A DNA stretch of 64,000 nt from Paenibacillus lignilyticus (GTDB lineage Bacteria > Bacillota > Bacilli > Paenibacillales > Paenibacillaceae), in contig NZ_JAGKSP010000001.1 in the NCBI RefSeq assembly GCF_017942085.1, positions 620,001 through 684,000 of the forward strand, in the 5' to 3' direction. Of the stretch, positions 18,272 to 25,996 are shown in pieces. The notes beneath the pieces are model-generated. The model saw only the letters and a program-made list of their open reading frames with translations. It was not told where the DNA came from and did no database searches. The stretch's first letter is position 1, and every line of letters begins with the position of its first letter. Position numbers and translations under genes: made by a program.

Positions 18272-18293
18272 AAAAAAGCACCCTCGCGGGTGC
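18272..18293 (-). terminator. Terminator of the GPP34 gene
   Basis: GCACCC (minus strand) pairs with GGGTGC around GCGA and is followed by six T. Confidence 0.9.
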
Positions 18294-18307
18294 ACAATCG
18301 AAGCCAA

Positions 18308-18973
18308 TTAACCATAAGAAGATTCCATCTCTTCCATCGCTCTGCGCATCATCAGGACGTGCTTCCATTCCTCGCTTTGCGATTCATGCAGCTCCGCTAT
18401 CGCTCTCTTCAACTCCGAATGTTCGTAACGGGAGAAATAACGCTTAAGCTGTTTCGAGGTCTCGAGCAGCATGGCCAGCACCGCCGTTTCCTTGGAAACC
18501 GGACCATCGTCCAGCAGCTCGGCCCGAAGGCGCCGGATGATGCGTTCCTTGTGCTCGGAGGTGGTGAAATAACGCCGATAAGGAAAGATATAAAGGAATT
18601 TCTTCTTCTTTATCGTGAGTGCCTCTTCATCGAACAAAGCTTCCGTCAGCGGTCCGAACATCGCGCGACGAGATTTGACGTACGAGTAGAAATAAATAAT
18701 CCAGCCCTTTAATTTCTTAGGTTTACGCGCATTCCGGATCAGTTCCTCCAACCGGATGGAGCAGCTGTCCGACTGACCAATTGATTCGTTATCCATCACG
18801 TGCAGGTACCCTTTAGGATCCACCGAAAGCCGATCCTTCATAATCAGCTCCATGATGGCAGCACCTACCACGTATATCTCCAGATAGCTTCGGCTTAAGC
18901 CATACATGCCGCGCGCAGGGACATCAGCGGCTGCGATAGCAAACCGCTCTGCAAGTCCATATTCACGGTTCAA
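18308..18973 (-). CDS. GPP34 (Golgi phosphoprotein 3)-family protein
   Basis: A 221-residue, mostly helical protein. The pattern LAERFAIAAADV, a 20-residue gap, then VVGAAIMELIMKDRLSVD, followed by a basic region and RIIRRLRAELLDDG, fits the bacterial GPP34/GOLPH3 family. The eukaryotic member binds phosphatidylinositol-4-phosphate; the bacterial role is unknown. Translation starts at TTG 18973 after GGAGGGG. It is a single-gene unit with its own terminator. Recognition is from pattern memory, so moderate confidence. Confidence 0.65.
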   Translation of the reverse strand: MNREYGLAERFAIAAADVPARGMYGLSRSYLEIYVVGAAIMELIMKDRLSVDPKGYLHVMDNESIGQSDSCSIRLEELIRNARKPKKLKGWIIYFYSYVKSRRAMFGPLTEALFDEEALTIKKKKFLYIFPYRRYFTTSEHKERIIRRLRAELLDDGPVSKETAVLAMLLETSKQLKRYFSRYEHSELKRAIAELHESQSEEWKHVLMMRRAMEEMESSYG

Positions 18974-19078
18974 GCAATCCCCTCCCTCCGGTACTCACTG
19001 GATGCTTCTTCCTGCCTACTTAGAAAATAACACATTCTCCGCTCACAGCATATCCTATTCACGCCACGAAATTGGGAT

Positions 19079-19118
19079 AAAAAAACCTGCAAATCACGAC
19101 GATCGCGGATGCAGGTTT
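19079..19118 (-). terminator. Terminator of nrdR
   Basis: On the minus strand AAACCTGC (19111-19118) pairs with GCAGGTTT (19083-19090) across a 20-base loop and runs into a T tract. Confidence 0.85.
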
Positions 19119-19139
19119 CTGATGCTCGTCCAAGCTGCC

Positions 19140-19604
19140 TTAATTCAAAGGATGCTTGTTCAGCAGGCTATTCAATTCCTTCATAAACATGTCGATATCC
19201 TTGAATTGGCGATAGACCGACGCGAATCGCACATAAGCCACTTCGTCCACCGGATACAGCTGCGACATGACAAGCTCGCCGATTTCACGGCTCTCCACCT
19301 CGGCTTGAGCTGTCGTGCGAAGCTCCTTCTCGGCTTCGGACACGATAATTTCCAGCTGATCTACGGATACGGGACGTTTCTCGCAAGCACGGATAAGTCC
19401 GCGCAAAATTTTGTCGCGGCTGAACTCTTCCCGGCTGCCGTCTTTCTTAATGACGATCAAGGGCGTTTCTTCCACCATCTCAAAGGTCGTGAACCGCCGC
19501 GTGCATTTCTCACATTCACGGCGACGGCGTATCGATTTATTTTCGTTAGCGGGTCTGGAATCGAGCACTTTCGTCCCAGCATAATCGCAATACGGACATT
19601 TCAT
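19140..19604 (-). CDS. nrdR: Transcriptional repressor NrdR
   Basis: A 154-residue repressor of ribonucleotide reductase genes. The N-terminal zinc ribbon [25 protein letters not shown] has the CXXC pairs and is followed by the ATP-cone domain ([20 protein letters not shown]). The length is as usual for the family. It is a lone transcription unit ending in a hairpin terminator, close to coaE and polA as in other Bacillales. Confidence 0.97.
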   Translation of the reverse strand: MKCPYCDYAGTKVLDSRPANENKSIRRRRECEKCTRRFTTFEMVEETPLIVIKKDGSREEFSRDKILRGLIRACEKRPVSVDQLEIIVSEAEKELRTTAQAEVESREIGELVMSQLYPVDEVAYVRFASVYRQFKDIDMFMKELNSLLNKHPLN

Positions 19605-19702
19605 CGTCTAAAGCTCCTCCGTCTAGATCCATAGTGAATACGAAATAACACGCTATTTATCGTTTCCCAATCGTTACCTGTAATGAAAAATGAACTAACG
19701 CA

Positions 19703-19732
19703 CATAATACAGTTACCAACCGCAAGGAGGTG
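19703..19732 (+). promoter_or_regulatory. Candidate sigma-G promoter and ribosome site of the SASP gene
   Basis: A CATAATA -10-like element (19703-19709) with a weak TGTAAT -35-like element about 18 bp upstream, followed by a strong AAGGAGGTG ribosome site at 19724-19732. SASP genes are forespore-expressed under sigma-G (family knowledge). The match was judged by eye. Confidence 0.45.
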
Positions 19733-19739
19733 AACGACA

Positions 19740-19952
19740 ATGGCCAACAACAGCGGCAGCAATCAACTGGTTGTACCACAAGCTAGTGCTGCATTAGACC
19801 AAATGAAATACGAGGTCGCACAAGAGCTGGGTATCTCCCTTCCACAAGATGGATACTACGGTAACATCACAACGAAGGATGCCGGTTCCATCGGGGGTAG
19901 CATTACCCGCAAACTGGTACAAATCGCCGAACAATCTCTTGCAGGTCGATAA
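19740..19952 (+). CDS. Alpha/beta-type small acid-soluble spore protein
   Basis: A 70-residue protein that coats and protects DNA in the dormant spore. The typical segments are present: ALDQMKYEVAQELGI, then a GYYGNITTKDAGSIGG stretch and ITRKLVQIAEQSLAG. The family germination-protease site normally lies near the N-terminal E(I/L)A motif, seen here as YEVAQELG. A strong ribosome site and a following terminator mark a single-gene unit. Confidence 0.97.
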   Translation: MANNSGSNQLVVPQASAALDQMKYEVAQELGISLPQDGYYGNITTKDAGSIGGSITRKLVQIAEQSLAGR

Positions 19953-19973
19953 TCGAAGATTGTAATCTCCAAG

Positions 19974-20017
19974 CTTTGGCTGGCTGCCTGTGGGCGGCCG
20001 GCCAAAGTTATTTATTT
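19974..20017 (+). terminator. Terminator of the SASP gene
   Basis: CTTTGGC-TGGCTGCC pairs with GGGCGGCC-GGCCAAAG (to 20007), followed by TTATTTATTT. Confidence 0.8.
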
Positions 20018-20593
20018 AGCTACTAATAAATTCGGATAAAGGGTCTTGTACTTATTATAATAATAAATGACCCGCTGTATATAGTGTCTTGTTTCCCCGA
20101 AAGGCACCTGATCCACGGTTTCCAGCTTCCCATCCCAAGTTCCGTCAGCAAGCCATCGGCTCACGTTGCCTGGCCCCGCATTGTATGCAGCGATCACAGT
20201 ATACATATTGCCATCGAACTGCTGATTTAATGCATTCAAATACCAAGCCCCGATTTCAATGCTCACATCCGCCCGATTCGAGATCGCTTCGGTCGATATT
20301 TTCCCAAAGCCGCCCTTCTGAATAATCCAGTTTGCTGTGTCCGGCATCAGCTGCATAACGCCAATAGCGCCTTTACGCGATACAACCCCAGTCTTATAAT
20401 TGGTTTCTACTCTTATAATGGCGGCCACCAAATGGGGTTCAAGCTTATAATTATCCGCACTGATGACGATATCCTCTCGGAAGTGGACAGGATACATCCA
20501 GTGGCTCATCCACTCCGATCGGACAAACAGCAGTACGACAAAAGCTAACGTAATAATTAAAATAACTCTTCTTCGTAATTTTCTCATCGTCAT
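20012..20593 (-). CDS. Lytic transglycosylase (SLT domain)
   Basis: A 193-residue membrane-anchored or exported murein transglycosylase. One N-terminal helix (about 8-25) is followed by an SLT domain with catalytic glutamate in AAIIRVETNY and the family motifs GAIGVMQLMPDTA and AAYNAGPGNVSRW. The start is taken at ATG 20593, which overlaps the coaE stop as ATGA; the upstream ATG at 20617 lies inside coaE. Family role: cuts glycan strands, possibly in sporulation or wall growth. The coaE-transglycosylase order matches Bacillus (ytaG-coaE region). Confidence 0.9.
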   Translation of the reverse strand: MTMRKLRRRVILIITLAFVVLLFVRSEWMSHWMYPVHFREDIVISADNYKLEPHLVAAIIRVETNYKTGVVSRKGAIGVMQLMPDTANWIIQKGGFGKISTEAISNRADVSIEIGAWYLNALNQQFDGNMYTVIAAYNAGPGNVSRWLADGTWDGKLETVDQVPFGETRHYIQRVIYYYNKYKTLYPNLLVAK

Positions 20594-21198
20594 AGCTGTA
20601 ATCCCTGCCCACGCCAAAACTGTTCCACTTGCTGCGCCGTTTCGGCAATCGTTCCACTGTTGTCAATGACGATGTCCGCGAGACGCCGTTTCTCTTCGAT
20701 ATCCATCTGCAGCGCAATGCGCTCCTCCGCCCGTTCCCTGGTTAGCGAATTACGCTGCATCAGCCGCTCGATCTGAATCTCCCTTGGTACATATACGACC
20801 ATCACGGCCTCATACAACGAGGCTTGTCCGGTTTCATATAATAAAGGAATATCGGCTACGATCAATTGATTCGGATCTTCCGCCGCATAGGCGTTGATTC
20901 GCTCCCACATTCGCTCGCGAATTGCAGGATGCAGAATGCCTTCGAGCTTCGTCAACCGTTCGCGATTGCCGAATACGACCTTGCCCACTTCAGCTCGATT
21001 CATCGTGCCGTCATCATTCAAGACAGCTTGTCCGAATTCAGCAACGATCGCTGCCAGCGCCGGATCGCCGGGGAGTACGACCTCCCGGGCGACCTGGTCG
21101 GCATCGATCAGCTTGGCGCCATGCGACACAAGCATGGCGCTGACGGTGCTTTTTCCACAAGCGATGCCGCCGGTTAATCCCAGTATCACTACGTTCAC
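20590..21198 (-). CDS. coaE: Dephospho-CoA kinase
   Basis: A 202-residue cytoplasmic kinase for the last step of coenzyme A synthesis. The P-loop GLTGGIACGKST is near residue 7-18, followed by DADQVAREVV, HPAIRERM and ADIPLLYETG, all typical of CoaE. It is followed directly by the transglycosylase (4-base overlap) and preceded by ytaF. Confidence 0.97.
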   Translation of the reverse strand: MNVVILGLTGGIACGKSTVSAMLVSHGAKLIDADQVAREVVLPGDPALAAIVAEFGQAVLNDDGTMNRAEVGKVVFGNRERLTKLEGILHPAIRERMWERINAYAAEDPNQLIVADIPLLYETGQASLYEAVMVVYVPREIQIERLMQRNSLTRERAEERIALQMDIEEKRRLADIVIDNSGTIAETAQQVEQFWRGQGLQL

Positions 21199-21217
21199 CT
21201 CAAATTCTGTCCTACAC

Positions 21218-21946
21218 CTACATTAAACGCATAACGCCCATTACAATCAGCATAATACCGGGCAGCACCGACAATGCACGCATACCGCGCCAGGCTGCGA
21301 AACGGAAACCAAGCCGCATACCAGCTAGCAGAAAGATCCCGCTCGCGCCTGAAATGACCACCGCAGTGAGCAGTGGATTAAAGCCAACCATCGCTGCGCC
21401 AAGTCCCGCTCCGAAGCTGTCAAGTGATAATGCGAAACCGAGAAGCACGGCCTCGGATGCGGAAATAATTCCGGATCGGTCGACGTCGGCCATTTGCGGC
21501 GTCCGTAAAATTTGAATGACAATGCCTAATCGCTTCAACTCGAGAATCACGATCGTGGATGCCGCCATCCGAATGTTGCCTGCAGCCATTACAGCGCCGG
21601 TACCATCATTCGCGCCATTGTCGGCGGAACCGGTTGAAGAGGCGTCCTCGGCATCCTCCGAGTTCCCTTCCGTTCTGCGCTTCCAATACTGGATTAGCGC
21701 CCAAACGCCGATCAGCATCAGCAGGATCGCACCAATCCATTTGGCCACATCCGGCGACATGTAACCGGTAAGCAGCGCGCCAATCTGCATGGACAGCCAG
21801 ACGACCAACCCGGAGCAAAAGGCAATAATGACAATCGACGGCACCGGAATTCGGATGCGCCGAAGTCCGTACGTAACGCCTACGCCGAATCCATCCAAGC
21901 TAACGGCAAAAGCAAGCAGCAGCAATGATGCAGCATGAATGAGCAA
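21218..21946 (-). CDS. ytaF: Sporulation membrane protein YtaF (MntP-like fold)
   Basis: A 242-residue polytopic membrane protein of two similar halves. Each half begins with an (A/F)AxSLDxFGxG motif: FAVSLDGFGVGVTYG near residue 12 and FALSLDSFGAGLGAA near residue 167. A hydrophilic, acidic linker joins them, about residues 92-115. This is the YtaF/MntP arrangement. The call is supported by position between mutM and coaE, as in Bacillus. Function beyond sporulation-linked expression is not clear; metal export is possible. Confidence 0.88.
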   Translation of the reverse strand: MLIHAASLLLLAFAVSLDGFGVGVTYGLRRIRIPVPSIVIIAFCSGLVVWLSMQIGALLTGYMSPDVAKWIGAILLMLIGVWALIQYWKRRTEGNSEDAEDASSTGSADNGANDGTGAVMAAGNIRMAASTIVILELKRLGIVIQILRTPQMADVDRSGIISASEAVLLGFALSLDSFGAGLGAAMVGFNPLLTAVVISGASGIFLLAGMRLGFRFAAWRGMRALSVLPGIMLIVMGVMRLM

Positions 21947-22043
21947 CTTGATGTCCCTCCCATGATGACGAAAGCGCAGGTTCTGTGCACTCGCCCAGAA
22001 AACATGAATGGTACATCATATGCACGCTGCCCAGAGTCGTTCC

Positions 22044-22913
22044 TTATTTAGACGCTGGCTTGGCTGCGTTACTGCCACGCTTCTTCGGAAATGGCTGGCA
22101 TTTAAGACAAATATGTGTGCCTCGGCCGCCAACGACGGTCTTATCTATGCTTGCACCGCACTTGCGGCAAGGCTCGTTCTTGCGGCCATAAATGAGCAGC
22201 TCGTGCTGGAACATCCCCATTTCGCCTTGGCCGTTAACATAGGACTTAATCGACGATCCGCCTGCATCGACTGCTCGCGATAGTGTCGCTCGAATCGCTT
22301 CATGAAGCTTCGTCCATTCTGCAGGTTTAATGGAATCCGCTGTCCGCTCGGGGTGAATGCCAGCCGTAAAGAGCGCCTCGTCCACATAAATATTGCCGAG
22401 TCCGACGATATATTCCTGGTTCAGCAGAAGCGGCTTGATCTTCGTCGAACGATGAGCGACTTCCTTTTTGAAGGCTTGCAATGTGAATTCTTTGTTTAAC
22501 GGTTCAATGCCTAATTTGTTAAGCGGGGGAAGGACTAAGTCCTCGCCCGGTGCAAACAAATGCATCGTACCGAATTGCCGTACATCTTTATAGCGCAGCT
22601 CCGTACCATCTTCGAAATGAAAACGAACATGGGTGTGGAGCTCCACCGGTTCATCTGCTTCGTAGACGCCATAACGGCCTTCCATGCGAAGATGCGATAC
22701 CAGTACAAGGCCATCTAGCAGAATGCGCAGAAATTTACCTCGGCGTTCCACGGATTCGATGGTATGACCCGCAAGTGCAGCGGCAAATATCTCAGGCTCA
22801 TGTGGTCGTTGTATAATACGCGGAAGCGACACGGTTACCCGCTCGATCCGTTTTCCCCTAATTAATTCGTTCAGCGTTCGCCGAACGGTTTCAACCTCAG
22901 GTAGTTCCGGCAT
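22044..22913 (-). CDS. mutM: Formamidopyrimidine-DNA glycosylase
   Basis: A 289-residue base-excision enzyme for oxidised purines. The start is ATG 22913 after GGGAGGG, giving MPELPEVETVRRTL with the catalytic Pro2 and Glu3 after Met removal. RRGKFLRILL carries the conserved lysine, GLGNIYVDEALF is present, and the C-terminal zinc finger reads CRKCG..HICLKCQ. The longer frame from 22949 would bury Pro2 and is wrong. Confidence 0.97.
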   Translation of the reverse strand: MPELPEVETVRRTLNELIRGKRIERVTVSLPRIIQRPHEPEIFAAALAGHTIESVERRGKFLRILLDGLVLVSHLRMEGRYGVYEADEPVELHTHVRFHFEDGTELRYKDVRQFGTMHLFAPGEDLVLPPLNKLGIEPLNKEFTLQAFKKEVAHRSTKIKPLLLNQEYIVGLGNIYVDEALFTAGIHPERTADSIKPAEWTKLHEAIRATLSRAVDAGGSSIKSYVNGQGEMGMFQHELLIYGRKNEPCRKCGASIDKTVVGGRGTHICLKCQPFPKKRGSNAAKPASK

Positions 22914-23027
22914 TGCAAATTCCCTCCCAAGCCATGGTTCAGACCTCATTATACCTCAGCAAGGCCAAATCTCCTAGCCGTCTTCCCTACTTGAAAGCCA
23001 TCTATTCACGGAACCGCAATTCCATAC

Positions 23028-23076
23028 AAAAAGAAGCCTTCCACGCTGATACCAACAGCGAATTGAAGGCCTCTTC
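23028..23076 (-). terminator. Terminator of the ADP-ribosylglycohydrolase gene
   Basis: A long stem with GAGGCCTTC/GGAAGGCTTC and CGCTG/CAGCG segments on the minus strand, followed by TTTTT. Confidence 0.85.
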
Positions 23077-23112
23077 GAGTTCAATCGATCGCATCATTCG
23101 CGATCTTCTAAT

Positions 23113-25248
23113 CTACAAACCGCGCACCGAAAACTGCTTATAATGAGTATGGCTGCCATGCAGATTTGAGAATCCGACTTGACCGGTCAAATACGGCCCA
23201 TCCGTATCCTCGACTTGCAGCAATTGCTGTCCGCCGACGGAAATGCTGAAGCGGTTCTCTTGCGCAGCGACCTTGATCGTATAATCTTGGCCATATGCCC
23301 ACTCGAAGTCTGCAGCCGCGAGCTCCTTATATCCATTCGCATTCTTGTAGAGCTTTAACCGGTTCCCCGGTGCAAGCCCGACGGCATAAGAACGGATACC
23401 GCCTTGTACGCGGAACTGCATATTATGATGACCACCTGCTTGAGGCGTAATAACCGCTTCATATTCGTAATTGTGCCATTTCAAATCTCCCGTATAACAT
23501 TCAGCCGGTTCGCCGCTGTAGCTGCCGGACAGTTCCCCGTTCTCCAGCGCCCACAAGCCGCGCAGATAGGTGAATTGGCTAACTTCCTGATGCAAGCCAT
23601 GCCAGCGCTCCGTCCGTTCATGCTTGAAGTCAACCGAGTAATTCGGAATACCGGAGAAATGCATATGATCGACGTAAGCAATCAAATTGTCATGCCAGCC
23701 TTCAAGCGGTACCAGCTCGATTCCCGCTTCCTCCAAGCAGACATTCGCCATATAGGGCAGCTCGTACGTAAGCGACGTCCATTCCCCTTTCGCCAGGAGG
23801 ACAGACTCACCATAGTGGCGAACGTTGGCATGGCCGTCTTTCACATAAAGCCGAGCCTTGATTGGAGCTCCGATATAGTCGGGCACCATCAGACTCGCTG
23901 TGATCGATTGCCCAGGATAGATGAGCGGCGAGAAGCTGGGGTCATACCGACTGTCGTTAAAATCATGCGGGCGATAGTAGGTCTTATGGTAGACTCGATA
24001 ACCATAGCCGCCCATCGTTCTGTCATATACGACTTTCAGCGACCGTAAACCGCTTGCTGCCAGCTCGTCCGAGTTCTGGACGAAGCTTGTAACATGCACG
24101 CCGTTGTCATCCGAATCCGTTCGGAATGCATGCGTCGATCCCGGCAGCTCAAAATGAAACTGAGCGGCTTCACCGCTTAGAATCGCTGCCCAGCGCTCCG
24201 GCACCTCACTGCCTGCGATTTTGTAACCCAGGCTCGCAATATATGTTGCGCACCACGGGATATTCAACATATTCAATGTGCCGATCACACTGGAGCAGCA
24301 CAGGAAATCATTGATCGGCTGACGCCACGATGCATCAATCCCATCAAGGCCGTTCATTACGCCCATTATGGTACCTACATTAGCAACGTTACAGTCCGTA
24401 TCCCAGCCGCACATATTACAAATGTTGATTGCACGCGAGAAGTCGCCTTCTCCGTAAAGTAAGGAGAGAATGATGACAGAGGCATTCGGAATGATATGAC
24501 ACTCGCCCGGGTAGAGGTGGTAGCCGTAACGCGACTCCACGAAGCGGAACGCATCCCTCCATTGTTCAGGCTGCCCTGCATGATATTCCATGACCGCTCT
24601 TGTCATTTGGGCATATGCGCAATCGGCAGGGATGACAGAAAGCCCCGCTTCCAGTATTTCGTGAATATCCTTATGGACGAAAGCCGCCGCAATACAAGCT
24701 GCAATAAACATGCCGCCGTATTTGCCGTTTCCATCATGGGAAACGCTTGCAATTTTCTCCGCGTATTCGGCTGCAAGCGCAGGATTGCCCGGTGCGATCA
24801 ATCCCCATGTATCGATGAAAATCTGTCCGCCAATTTGCTCCGCAACCGCAGCACCGTTCTGAGCGATTGATCCGGAACGAGGGGCCATAATCCCATTCTT
24901 CAAATTCTGGTACGCCGTATGCTCCGTCGATTTGCCGTAGCCGCCCCACCAATAGAAACCATGACCGTCCGGCGCATAGTTGAGCCAGGTGAGCCCCATT
25001 TGTTCCGCTGTAATGTCGCTGGTGTGCGTATAATCCTCCAGGGCTCGAAGGAAAAACATCGGCCCATTCGTATCGTCGTCGGCGGCAAAGTTTCGAAATG
25101 CATGCAAATAACCGGTTATTTCACCGAACGTACGGGCAATTCGATCATATGTCCACTGCTCGATATTACCGCCATGCCGCACACCGATGACTTTACCGAG
25201 CCAGCCGGCGTAAACGCGTTCCACATAATCATTAGGAATACTAGTCAT
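23113..25248 (-). CDS. ADP-ribosylglycohydrolase-family protein with C-terminal carbohydrate-type domains
   Basis: A 711-residue cytoplasmic-looking protein (no signal peptide). Residues about 1-350 are an ADP-ribosylglycohydrolase fold. The metal motifs are FAADDDTNGP (about residue 53-62) and GWDTDCNVANVGTIMG, typical of DraG-like hydrolases. The remaining 350 residues have two beta-rich modules, the last resembling a LamG/DUF1080-like jelly roll. This combination is seen in Paenibacillus carbohydrate loci (recollection) and may act on glycosides instead of ADP-ribose. It sits between polA and mutM, which are usually adjacent. Substrate unknown. Confidence 0.75.
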   Translation of the reverse strand: MTSIPNDYVERVYAGWLGKVIGVRHGGNIEQWTYDRIARTFGEITGYLHAFRNFAADDDTNGPMFFLRALEDYTHTSDITAEQMGLTWLNYAPDGHGFYWWGGYGKSTEHTAYQNLKNGIMAPRSGSIAQNGAAVAEQIGGQIFIDTWGLIAPGNPALAAEYAEKIASVSHDGNGKYGGMFIAACIAAAFVHKDIHEILEAGLSVIPADCAYAQMTRAVMEYHAGQPEQWRDAFRFVESRYGYHLYPGECHIIPNASVIILSLLYGEGDFSRAINICNMCGWDTDCNVANVGTIMGVMNGLDGIDASWRQPINDFLCCSSVIGTLNMLNIPWCATYIASLGYKIAGSEVPERWAAILSGEAAQFHFELPGSTHAFRTDSDDNGVHVTSFVQNSDELAASGLRSLKVVYDRTMGGYGYRVYHKTYYRPHDFNDSRYDPSFSPLIYPGQSITASLMVPDYIGAPIKARLYVKDGHANVRHYGESVLLAKGEWTSLTYELPYMANVCLEEAGIELVPLEGWHDNLIAYVDHMHFSGIPNYSVDFKHERTERWHGLHQEVSQFTYLRGLWALENGELSGSYSGEPAECYTGDLKWHNYEYEAVITPQAGGHHNMQFRVQGGIRSYAVGLAPGNRLKLYKNANGYKELAAADFEWAYGQDYTIKVAAQENRFSISVGGQQLLQVEDTDGPYLTGQVGFSNLHGSHTHYKQFSVRGL

Positions 25249-25324
25249 ATTGGCCTCCTCGTCTACTCTTGCCTTCCTCCCTAGCTTACCTTATGGAAGG
25301 AATGGCGAGAATAGCCAATCGGTA

Positions 25325-25810
25325 TTAAACGCTCTCTATTCTTTCAATTGGGAAGTAAAGTGCCAGTTCTCCGTGATTAGCTTTAGGATTGTAGTATTCT
25401 TGCACGGCTCCGGCGAGTTTATAGGCATGAGCCGGCATATACTCCGAAAGCATTCGATGGAACGTTTCGTTATAAGTATCTTGCGTGCAGTTAACTACAG
25501 CATATTTAAAAGCCGGTATGACCCACTTGGTCCATCCGCTTGGTGCAATTGCATGATCTGCTACTTCGCATCCCGCTAAATACTTGCCCTCATCTTGCCA
25601 GCGTTCAAAGTGTTCATCAACATCACTCATCGCTCCCCAAATTCCAACGATATTTCCTTCGTCATCTACCTTCGCAAGGCTGCTTATTTCATGGAAATTA
25701 CGATCGGCTTCTTGCCACAAAGGCGCGATCCATGCCGTTCCCACATTTGCAAGACCCTGTCCCACTTTACCAATTACCGCAAATGATTGTTTCTCCATGA
25801 TTTCGGCCAC
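25325..25810 (-). CDS. GyrI-like/effector-binding-domain protein, SOS-box controlled
   Basis: A 161-residue single-domain protein of the GyrI-like (AraC effector-binding) type: EKQSFAVIGKVGQG at the start, WQEADRNFHEI, YLAGCEVADHAIAPSGWTKWVIPAFKYAVV and the C-terminal LALYFPIE strand. The GTG at 25810 is chosen because GGAGGGG lies 6 bases upstream; the ATG at 25846 has no ribosome site. The promoter overlaps a LexA-type box. E. coli GyrI (SbmC) is a DNA gyrase inhibitor induced in the SOS response (established), so the parallel is notable. The function here is inferred. Confidence 0.75.
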   Translation of the reverse strand: MAEIMEKQSFAVIGKVGQGLANVGTAWIAPLWQEADRNFHEISSLAKVDDEGNIVGIWGAMSDVDEHFERWQDEGKYLAGCEVADHAIAPSGWTKWVIPAFKYAVVNCTQDTYNETFHRMLSEYMPAHAYKLAGAVQEYYNPKANHGELALYFPIERIESV

Positions 25811-25850
25811 GTTTTCCCCTCCGGTATCCGTAATAAAACCACCCATTTAG

Positions 25851-25899
25851 CGAACATATGTTCTAGTAATATTTTACCAGATTCCATTCTGGAAAACAA
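25851..25899 (-). promoter_or_regulatory. Promoter with LexA (SOS) box
   Basis: On the minus strand: TTGTTT (25894-25899), a 17-bp spacer, TAAAAT (25871-25876), then AGAACATATGTTCG (25851-25864). That 14-mer read from the plus strand, CGAACATATGTTCT, matches the Bacillus LexA consensus CGAACRNRYGTTYC at 13 of 14 positions and lies over the expected start point, an ideal repressor position. Confidence 0.75.
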
Positions 25900-25912
25900 G
25901 ATAGCAAATAAA

Positions 25913-25964
25913 GAAAAGCTCCGGAACGTCCCAGCCGCTATATGCGGCAGAACGTACCAAAGCT
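25913..25964 (-). terminator. Terminator of polA
   Basis: A layered hairpin on the minus strand (AGCT..ACGTTC..GCCGC/GCGGC..GACGT..AGCT) followed by TTTTCTTTATTT. It overlaps nothing coding and lies just downstream of polA. Confidence 0.7.
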
Positions 25965-25996
25965 TCCTAATCATTTTTTTCTATTCCTGCGAATTT

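Noticed and set aside
19635..19640. TGAATA as a sigma-G -35 element
   Set aside because: No -10-like element at the right spacing; the CATAATA at 19703 with a closer -35 fits the gene better.
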